Below, piece by piece: positions 54,497-64,000 of a stretch of DNA of 64,000 bases. Numbering within the stretch: the first letter of the stretch is position 1; each line of letters opens with the position of its first letter. The notes beneath the pieces were generated by a model. The model had not been told where the DNA came from and ran no database searches. It saw only the letters and a list, made by a program, of their open reading frames with translations. A program made the position numbers and the translations under genes. Where the stretch lies: the NCBI GenBank assembly GCA_037200385.1, contig JBBCGL010000001.1, forward strand, positions 1,116,001 to 1,180,000, read 5' to 3'. Origin of the DNA: Rhizomicrobium sp. GTDB lineage: Bacteria; Pseudomonadota; Alphaproteobacteria; Micropepsales; Micropepsaceae.

Positions 54497-55078
54497 TCAG
54501 GCGGCGAGAGTCGCGGCGAAATCTTCGAGCCCGATCACGTCGGCTTGGCGCGGAAAGACCTTCTCCGTCAACACGCGGTGAACCTCGGCATCCTGGTCGG
54601 CGCAGCAATCGGCGAGGACGAACAGCCGGTAATCCTTGTCGGCGGCATCGCGCAGCGTCGACAGCACCACGCCGCTGGTGGCGATTCCGGCGAGGACCAG
54701 CGTGTCGATGCCGCGCTCCCCAAGTGTCCGCTCCAGCGCCGTCGTGCTGAAGGCGCCGACACGAGTCTTGGTGAAGACGGGCTCGTCCGCAGCGGGGGCG
54801 AGCGCCGCATGGATCGCCGCCGCCTCGCTGCCGTCCGTGATAAAGCGGCTCTTGCTCAGTGCCGCGAAGGACTTGTTGCGCGGCGAGACCGCGGCATAGT
54901 CGGCGTCGGTGAAGGCGACGCGAATGTGCATCACCGCCGCACCGGCCGCCCGGGCCGCCGCGCGCGCCCGCGACGCCCGCTCCAAGAGCGCACCGCCGGC
55001 CTCGCCCACCATGCCGACGATGACATTTTGGAAGTCCATGAGGAGCAAAGCGGTCGATTTTGGCACAAAGTCGGGCAT
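54497..55078 (-). CDS. Isochorismatase-like hydrolase lacking the usual cysteine
   Basis: A 193-residue protein with the isochorismatase/cysteine-hydrolase fold. Catalytic Asp lies in LLLMDFQNVI at about residue 16 and Lys in FTKTRVGAFSTT. The cysteine-nucleophile loop normally reads T-x-x-C-V but here is TSGVV, so the nucleophile is absent. True isochorismatases (EntB-type) also lack the Cys, so isochorismate-like or vinyl ether hydrolysis is possible; a nicotinamidase-type amidase is unlikely. AAGGAG precedes the ATG. It lies 76 bases downstream of thiC on the same strand. Confidence 0.82.
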   Translation of the reverse strand: MPDFVPKSTALLLMDFQNVIVGMVGEAGGALLERASRARAAARAAGAAVMHIRVAFTDADYAAVSPRNKSFAALSKSRFITDGSEAAAIHAALAPAADEPVFTKTRVGAFSTTALERTLGERGIDTLVLAGIATSGVVLSTLRDAADKDYRLFVLADCCADQDAEVHRVLTEKVFPRQADVIGLEDFAATLAA

Positions 55079-55154
55079 GGTTACTCCTTGCCGGTCGCAG
55101 AGAACGCCGCGGCGGCGCTGCAGAACAGAGACACGGGGCACATCGTCCGGCGGC

Positions 55155-57095
<1,941 letters not shown>

Positions 57096-57282
57096 GCTTA
57101 ATGGCGTTTCAGGGCCTTGTCATCGTCCGCCTTTCGGTACGGCCGACGGTTCGTGCGCCGAACTCGGTCCTACAGGGTCGATAAAGTCCGAACGGACGGC
57201 GGACCGGCAATTTGATTCGCCAACCCTTGCGCGGCGGGGCGCAAGAGCACGACACTGGCTGCGCACCACCCCAAGAGGTCCC

Positions 57283-57726
57283 ATGTCCACTTCCCTGCGC
57301 CGCGCCACCGCCACCGATGCGTCCGCCGTCGCCGATGTATTCCTCGCGGCGCGCGCCACCATGACCTATCTCCCGAAACTGCACGCCGAAGAGGACGCGC
57401 GCGGCTTCATCGCGAACGTGGTCGCAGAGAAGGAGACCTGGGTGGCCGAGCGCGAGGGCAAGGTGGTCGGCTTCGCGGTGATCGACGGCGGCTGGCTCGA
57501 ACACCTCTACGTGCACCCCTCGCGCTTCAACAGCGGTACCGGCGACAAGCTGTTCCGCCACGCGACCGAGCAGCATCCGCAAGGCTTCCAGCTCTGGGTG
57601 TTCCAGAAGAACGCGGGGGCGCGCCGCTTCTATGAGCGCCATGGCTGTGCGATGGAGCGGCTGACCGATGGCGCGGACAATGACGAGAAATTGCCGGACG
57701 CGCTTTATATCTGGCCGGCGAAATAG
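57283..57726 (+). CDS. GNAT family N-acetyltransferase
   Basis: A 147-residue acetyl-CoA-dependent acetyltransferase. The strand-helix core is TWVAEREGKVVGFAVIDGGWLEHLYVHPS, with the acetyl-CoA loop RFNSGTGDKLFRHA (a variant of R-x-x-G-x-G/A) and a C-terminal QKNAGARRFYERHGC. Substrate unknown. AAGAGG lies just before the ATG. A small ORF follows after 11 bases with its own strong ribosome site, so the two are probably coexpressed. Confidence 0.88.
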   Translation: MSTSLRRATATDASAVADVFLAARATMTYLPKLHAEEDARGFIANVVAEKETWVAEREGKVVGFAVIDGGWLEHLYVHPSRFNSGTGDKLFRHATEQHPQGFQLWVFQKNAGARRFYERHGCAMERLTDGADNDEKLPDALYIWPAK

Positions 57727-57737
57727 GAGGCGGAGCG

Positions 57738-57941
57738 ATGGCGGCACTCTCGACAATGCGGCGCCTGCTTCCGGCGCGCGGCCTGGTGGCCGTGGCGCTG
57801 GGCGCGTTGGCGGTCGGCGCGGCGGCGATCGGGGCGCTGGCGGTCGGCGAGATGGCGATCGGCCGGCTGAGCATCGGCCAAGCCCGGATCCGCAAACTGC
57901 GCGTCGACGAGCTGTCGGTGGGACGGGTCAGGACAGAATGA
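57738..57941 (+). CDS. 67-residue protein with short VG/IG repeats
   Basis: A 67-residue protein starting after a perfect GGAGG site and 11 bases after the GNAT stop. An Arg/Ala-rich start leads into a series of five-residue units, A-x-A-V/I-G (LAVG, AAIG, LAVG, MAIG, LSIG; residues about 20-46), then I-x-K-L-R-V-x-E-L-S-V. The periodicity is that of a short beta-helix or beta-solenoid, or of a helical hairpin in the membrane. I do not recognise a family with a known function. It is too short for certainty, but the ribosome site and context favour a real gene. Confidence 0.6.
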   Translation: MAALSTMRRLLPARGLVAVALGALAVGAAAIGALAVGEMAIGRLSIGQARIRKLRVDELSVGRVRTE

Positions 57942-57967
57942 GCCCGAAGCCGATATCGACGCGGTAG

Positions 57968-59176
57968 TCAGCCGCGGGTCTCGTTGGCGACGGACGCGTC
58001 CGCGTCCGGCGAAACTGCGGCGGGCGCGACCGCGAGGCGGGGGCGCTCCGCAATTCCCATCCGGCGGAAGGCCGGCCGCACAAACCCGATCAGTGCGGCA
58101 CGCATGCCCTCGAGGCGCGCGATGATGAGCTTCTTGTGGCCAAGGATCTTCGACTCGACGAAAGTCCAGGAGCAATACGCGACAGCGCCTGCAATCAGCA
58201 GACTCAGCGCCAGATTCACATACCAGAACCGATATTGCGGCAGCAGCTGCGAAACGACCTGCTGCACCGGATAGCCGTAGAGATACAGGCCGTAGGAATA
58301 GTCGCCGCTTTTCAGCAGGCCGATTTTCGGCGGATTGGTCAGGCCCAGATAGACGGTCATGTAGCCTGCGGGGAAGGGAAGAAGGAGGGCGGCCGCCGGG
58401 AAGGGCAGCAGGATGCAGTAGATCGCCACACTCGCGGCAAACAAAATGGGGTTGAGCCGGACCTTGTCCCTGTAGAGATAGAACGCCACGCCGACGAGAA
58501 ACGCGATCGCCAGCGCCTGTCCCGTCGCGATCGTGAAATTCGTCGGAAGACCGTGACGCAGGATTCTCCACGAATATGTCGCGACGGTGAGGCCGATCAC
58601 GGCCCAGACAAATGCGCGGCGCCGCTTCAGCAGCCCGAAAAAGGCCGCCAACCCGATCAGAACGTAGCATTCCAGCTCATACGGGATCGTCCACAGCTGC
58701 GCATTGACCGCCGGCATCGGATTCGTGACGAACAAGCCGGGAAGATAAAAATGGATGTCGCCGAGCACGTTCAGAAAGTAGAAAAAGAACATGGGCGACG
58801 AGAAATACTGTCCGACCGGAATGACCGTCAGGAGAGGCCCGATGATAAGAGCCGATAGCAGGACCTCCACCGCGAGAGCCGGAAAGATGCGCATGCCGCG
58901 AAGCGCGTAGAAAGAGAGAAGGTCTTTGACCCGCAACATGCTTCCCGCCACAAGGAAGCCGCTCAGGCAGAAGAAGCTCGGCAGGATGAAGCCGACCAGG
59001 AACCGGAACGGACTGACCCCGACGGATTTGAATATCCCGGGGCCGTAGCAGACCTCGAAGCTGTGATAGGCGATGACCGAGACCGACAGGACGATGCGCA
59101 GGTAGTCGAAGCCCGAAGACCTGCTGTTCGTCAGCGTCAGCTGTTCGTCGATCGTCTTGCCGTTCAATATTTCCAT
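57968..59176 (-). CDS. Membrane acyltransferase of the OafA/YrhL (AT3) family
   Basis: A 402-residue inner-membrane acyltransferase with about ten predicted helices. The family motifs appear: DYLRIVLSVSVIAYHS near residue 24 with the catalytic-type His, and RIFPALAVEVL near 96. The C-terminus is cytoplasmic and Ala/Pro-rich. Members transfer acetyl or other acyl groups to cell-surface polysaccharide, O-antigen or lipids. The gene is visibly less GC-rich than its neighbours and flanked by unrelated genes, which would fit horizontal acquisition. Confidence 0.88.
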   Translation of the reverse strand: MEILNGKTIDEQLTLTNSRSSGFDYLRIVLSVSVIAYHSFEVCYGPGIFKSVGVSPFRFLVGFILPSFFCLSGFLVAGSMLRVKDLLSFYALRGMRIFPALAVEVLLSALIIGPLLTVIPVGQYFSSPMFFFYFLNVLGDIHFYLPGLFVTNPMPAVNAQLWTIPYELECYVLIGLAAFFGLLKRRRAFVWAVIGLTVATYSWRILRHGLPTNFTIATGQALAIAFLVGVAFYLYRDKVRLNPILFAASVAIYCILLPFPAAALLLPFPAGYMTVYLGLTNPPKIGLLKSGDYSYGLYLYGYPVQQVVSQLLPQYRFWYVNLALSLLIAGAVAYCSWTFVESKILGHKKLIIARLEGMRAALIGFVRPAFRRMGIAERPRLAVAPAAVSPDADASVANETRG

Positions 59177-59243
59177 GACGGCCTCCTCCCCTATGCAGAG
59201 CTTGTTGCCGGCACCCTCCGATAAACAGATGGAGCGCGGACCG

Positions 59244-59990
59244 CTACTGTAGGCTGAACCGGCGAAATTCGTCTATCAGCGTGCGGACGGCCAGATGCAC
59301 GATCTTCTCGCCCGCTTCTGTGCTTGCCTGGCTCGGATCGGATCCAATGCGCCCGTCGGGAAAGCGGCGGCGATAATCGTCCGCATCGTAGATCGGGCCG
59401 TTGGGAGCGATGCGCGGGCTCATCTCGACGTGCTTGACCGCCTCGGGATAGCCGAAATAGGTCACGGACACTTCCGACGGCGTTGCATGGCTGCCCTCGC
59501 CCACCGGAAAAAGCTGGCGGCACAGGTCCATCACGCCGGGAAGTTCCCACCAGTTGCGCAGCATGCAGCGCAGCGGCGGCCGGTTGGAACCCGCCGCATC
59601 GAACGTAACGCCATGATACATCTCGGAGAACGCCGCGGTGATGGTCGCGATATTGCCGCCATGGCCGTTGAGCCAGTAGATGCGCTCGAAACCATGCCGC
59701 GTCAGCGACTGCGTCCAGTCCAGCATCGCCGCGATCATGGTCGATGGCCGAAGGGTGATCGTGCCCGGAAACGCCATGTGGTGCTGCGCCTGGCCGACAT
59801 TGAAGGTCGGGCCGACCAGGATGCCGGCTTCGTCGCCGGCGCGGCGCGAGATGATCTCCGGGCACAGTGCGTCGGTGCCGAGAAGACCGTTGGGGCCGTG
59901 CTGTTCGGTCGAGCCGATCGGAATCAGGATCGCCTTGGACTTGGCCAGATAGGCTTCGATCTCGGGCCAGGCGGAGAGGTGCAGCTGCAT
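59244..59990 (-). CDS. Creatininase family amidohydrolase
   Basis: A 248-residue metal-dependent amidohydrolase of the creatininase fold. Metal-ligand motifs are visible: GSTEQHGPNGLLGTD at about residues 27-41 (Glu, His and Asp) and LNGHGGN near 108-114. Known relatives act on creatinine, mycofactocin peptide or formamides, but the substrate here is unknown. It starts one base after the stop of the upstream SRPBCC gene, so the two are probably coupled. Confidence 0.88.
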   Translation of the reverse strand: MQLHLSAWPEIEAYLAKSKAILIPIGSTEQHGPNGLLGTDALCPEIISRRAGDEAGILVGPTFNVGQAQHHMAFPGTITLRPSTMIAAMLDWTQSLTRHGFERIYWLNGHGGNIATITAAFSEMYHGVTFDAAGSNRPPLRCMLRNWWELPGVMDLCRQLFPVGEGSHATPSEVSVTYFGYPEAVKHVEMSPRIAPNGPIYDADDYRRRFPDGRIGSDPSQASTEAGEKIVHLAVRTLIDEFRRFSLQ

Positions 59991-59991
59991 A

Positions 59992-60573
59992 TCAAGTGCT
60001 TTCGAGCATTTTGGCGAACGTGTCGAGCGCCTTTCTCCAAATCGCCCGCTCGGCTTCGACCGCCTCGGGGCCGGCGAGCTTGCCGATGTCGAACGCGATC
60101 TGCGCCTTGTCCGGACCTTTGGCGTAGAAGCCGACGGAAATCCGGGCCTCCGTCTTCCATTTGCCGCGCCAATATTTGTCGGCGGTCCTGGAGGTCTCCT
60201 CGAAGGCGCCGGGCGGGAACCACGTCTTGCGCGTCGCAGGATCGGTTGCCGCGGCGAAAAGTTCGGACAAGCCGACCGGCAGGACCTTCGTAACGCCGAC
60301 CGAGAACTCGCCGTCGCATTTCTGGTTGGCGGCGCGGATGCCGCGGGCGCGCTCATAGGACACGGCGATCATCTGGCCCCACCACGGACCGGGCTTGAAC
60401 GTCTTGTCCAGCAGCGCGGTGATGCCCTTGTGGTCGAGCTTGGCGGCGCCCGCCTTGTCCAGCGCCGCGAACCACCAGTCCCAGCCATGGCCGGTCTTCG
60501 CCGCGATGCCGGCGTCCGTCATGATCGGCTTGGCCGCCGCGGCTGCCCGTGTCTTTTGCGCCTGGCCCGCCAT
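59992..60573 (-). CDS. DUF4287-like / SRPBCC domain protein
   Basis: A 193-residue cytoplasmic protein. Residues ~15-75 resemble DUF4287 (DAGIAAKTGHGWDWWFAALDKAGAAKLDHKGITALL then GPWWGQMIAVSYERARGI), a small helical module. The C-terminal ~110 residues are a SRPBCC/START-type domain (GEFSVGVTKVLPVGLSELFAAATDPATRKTWFP). This fusion is common in alphaproteobacteria; function unknown, possibly small-molecule binding. It precedes the creatininase-family gene in one transcript. Confidence 0.82.
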   Translation of the reverse strand: MAGQAQKTRAAAAAKPIMTDAGIAAKTGHGWDWWFAALDKAGAAKLDHKGITALLDKTFKPGPWWGQMIAVSYERARGIRAANQKCDGEFSVGVTKVLPVGLSELFAAATDPATRKTWFPPGAFEETSRTADKYWRGKWKTEARISVGFYAKGPDKAQIAFDIGKLAGPEAVEAERAIWRKALDTFAKMLEST

Positions 60574-60628
60574 GGCTTAAGGTCTCCGAACCGCTATCCG
60601 ACAATAGGCTTTTTCGAGGAATTCGCCC

Positions 60629-61813
60629 ATGCATGGCAACGAGAAAAAAGGGCCGCTTCACGGCGTCACCGTGATCGACCTGACCAGCTTCATCTTCGGA
60701 CCCTATGCCACCCAGACGCTGGGCGACCTCGGCGCCGAGGTCATCAAGATCGAGGCCCCAGGCGGGGACAAGCAGCGCCTCGGCCTCAAGCAGAACAAGT
60801 CCAAGGATATGAGCTCGACGTTCATGATGCTGGGGCGCAACAAGAAGTCGGTGACGCTCGACTTGAAGGTCGAGGCCGACCGCGAGAAGCTGCGCGCCCT
60901 CATCCCGGCCGCCCAGGTCTTCATCCACAACGTCCGGACCAGCGCGATGGACCAGCTCGGCTTCGGCTATGAGCAGGTGCATGCGGTCAATCCGTCGATG
61001 GTCTATGTCCATTGCGTCGGCTACGGTTCGGACGGCCCCTATGGCGGGCGCCAGGCGTTCGACGACCTGGTGCAGGCCGCGAGCGGCGGCGCCGACATGC
61101 TGCTCGACGACAAGGGCGAGAGCACGATGCGGATGTTCCCCAGCTATGTCGCCGACAAGGTCTCGGGCCTTCATGCGCTCTACGCGACGCTGGCCGCGCT
61201 GTTCCATCGCGAGCGCACCGGCGAGGGTCAATTCGTCGAAGTGCCGATGCTGGAGAGCTATACGAGCTTCCTGATGGTCGAGCACCTCTATGGCGCGTCG
61301 TTCGAGCCGGTGGCGGGCCATGTGGGATCGACGCCGGCCCTGGCGCCGGATCGCGCCTGCTTCAAGACCAAGGACGGCTGGATCGCCACGATGCCGTCGG
61401 GCCGCGAAGCCGCCGACACGTTCATGAAGCTGGGCGGCATCGCCGATTTCTACAATTCGGAAGCATTCACCAGCGCTCCCACCGGCAAGGCAAAGGTCGC
61501 GCTCTACAACAGGGCGATGCGCGAGGCGGCGCTGCGGCATACCACCGAGGCCTGGATGACGCTGGGCGAGCAGCATCGCATCCCCGTCATGCGCGCCAAC
61601 AAGATGGACGACGTGCTGGAGGATCCGCATCTGAAGGCCGTCGGCTTCTTCGAAGTCCTGCCGCACGAGACCGAGGGCGAATGGCGCTCGATGAAGCCGC
61701 CGATCAAATTCTCCAAGACTCCGGCCAGCGTGCGCATCAATCCGCGGAAGCCCGGGGCGGATACAGCGGAGGTATTGGGACGGGTCACCAAGGCCGGGAA
61801 AGCCGCAGGCTGA
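60629..61813 (+). CDS. CaiB/BaiF family CoA-transferase
   Basis: A 394-residue family III CoA-transferase that would move CoA between carboxylic acids through an aspartyl-CoA intermediate. The N-terminal Rossmann part has GVTVIDLTSFIFGPYATQTLGDLGAEVIKIEAP at about residues 12-44; the likely catalytic Asp is Asp176 in SYVADKVSG. The substrate is unknown. It is followed by acs after 69 bases on the same strand; both handle acyl-CoA, so they may work in one catabolic route. Confidence 0.9.
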   Translation: MHGNEKKGPLHGVTVIDLTSFIFGPYATQTLGDLGAEVIKIEAPGGDKQRLGLKQNKSKDMSSTFMMLGRNKKSVTLDLKVEADREKLRALIPAAQVFIHNVRTSAMDQLGFGYEQVHAVNPSMVYVHCVGYGSDGPYGGRQAFDDLVQAASGGADMLLDDKGESTMRMFPSYVADKVSGLHALYATLAALFHRERTGEGQFVEVPMLESYTSFLMVEHLYGASFEPVAGHVGSTPALAPDRACFKTKDGWIATMPSGREAADTFMKLGGIADFYNSEAFTSAPTGKAKVALYNRAMREAALRHTTEAWMTLGEQHRIPVMRANKMDDVLEDPHLKAVGFFEVLPHETEGEWRSMKPPIKFSKTPASVRINPRKPGADTAEVLGRVTKAGKAAG

Positions 61814-61882
61814 TACCCGCCTTCTTGAAGCCGCCGCTCGCGCCCGGCAGTATCGCGTCCATAAAACGAGCTGGGAAACGCC

Positions 61883-63820
<1,938 letters not shown>

Positions 63821-63932
63821 GGCCATCGCGCGCGAATGCGCGGTATCGCGTTGGCCGCCGCGGAAGGGAACCGACCGTATCGCCTGCAGTCTTATTATTA
63901 ACGCGCCGGCTTAAGTGTTTGCAGAGGAAACT

Positions 63933-64000
63933 ATGGCGTTGCCGCAGCGGACCGCCAATCCTCGACAGGGAACGGCTTTCTCGCTTTGATGAATGCCTTT
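63933..64000 (+). other. 18-codon upstream ORF and possible start of the next gene
   Basis: After acs, GAGGAAACT precedes an ATG at 63933 that opens only 18 codons, ending TGA at 63987-63989. This stop overlaps an ATG at 63989 (TGATG) that stays open to the window end. It could be a leader peptide coupled to the next gene, or chance. A -10-like TATTAT lies at 63893-63898. The product cannot be told from four codons. Confidence 0.25.

Overview
The window is a GC-rich chromosomal segment of an alphaproteobacterium. The evidence is an rpsT - rhodanese - dnaA - dnaN - recF - gyrB replication block, neighbouring ubiE/ubiB for ubiquinone, an IalB-family periplasmic protein, a class 3 (Rhizobium-type) asparaginase, and many short palindromic dispersed repeats. 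The gene set would suit a Rhizomicrobium/Micropepsaceae-like soil or freshwater lineage, but that placement is a guess. I see no phage, transposase gene, CRISPR array, rRNA or tRNA.

Layout. 0-2.7 kb: a lipid module in which a diacylglycerol-kinase-family lipid kinase is followed by an alkyl-DHAP-synthase-like flavoprotein. 2.8-6.7 kb (minus): two tandem HSL-type esterases and a feruloyl-CoA-synthase-like ligase. 6.7-11 kb (plus): coaBC, dut, an Rrf2 regulator, cysK and a thioesterase-fold protein. 11-15 kb (minus): a VOC protein, a glycerophosphodiesterase, and a pair made of a small secreted protein and a TpsB/FhaC-like outer-membrane barrel. 15-21.9 kb: acyl-CoA dehydrogenase, Baeyer-Villiger-type monooxygenase, a rhomboid protease with a large N-terminal extension, and a MATE exporter preceded by a possible leader RNA and terminator. 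21.9-26.5 kb: ubiE-ubiB, mutM, an ArsR-family repressor and an enoyl-CoA hydratase. 27-34.9 kb: the replication block. 35-45 kb: a DUF4236-SH3b membrane protein, methyltransferase, GNAT, argG, DsbA-fold isomerase, an AAA kinase-like protein, an SDR, a secreted catalase-like protein, an AraC regulator, rlmN and ialB. 45-50.4 kb: isomerase/SDR pair, ABC exporter, SpoU methyltransferase, asparaginase and a DUF6491-like secreted protein. 50.5-54.5 kb: quinone reductase, NRAMP-related transporter, YeaQ/GlsB membrane protein and a soluble CBS-like/histidine kinase. 54.5-64 kb: isochorismatase-like protein, thiC with a TPP riboswitch, GNAT, a 67-residue repeat protein, a membrane acyltransferase, a creatininase-family amidohydrolase with an SRPBCC protein, a CaiB-type CoA-transferase and acs.

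How the genes connect. Several belong to acyl-CoA and lipid metabolism (acyl-CoA dehydrogenase, enoyl-CoA hydratase, thioesterase, CoA-transferase, Acs, CoaBC, feruloyl-CoA ligase). The replication block and the cofactor genes (CoaBC, UbiE/UbiB, ThiC) are housekeeping.

The least expected features are non-coding. At least six kinds of inverted-repeat element sit between genes. Some end directly in front of start codons (dut, mutM, asparaginase) and appear to supply their ribosome binding sites, and one encodes the C-terminal tail of the ArsR-family protein. Candidate new biology includes the small-secreted-protein/TpsB pair, the DUF4236-TM-SH3b protein, the MATE leader RNA and the ether-lipid-like module.
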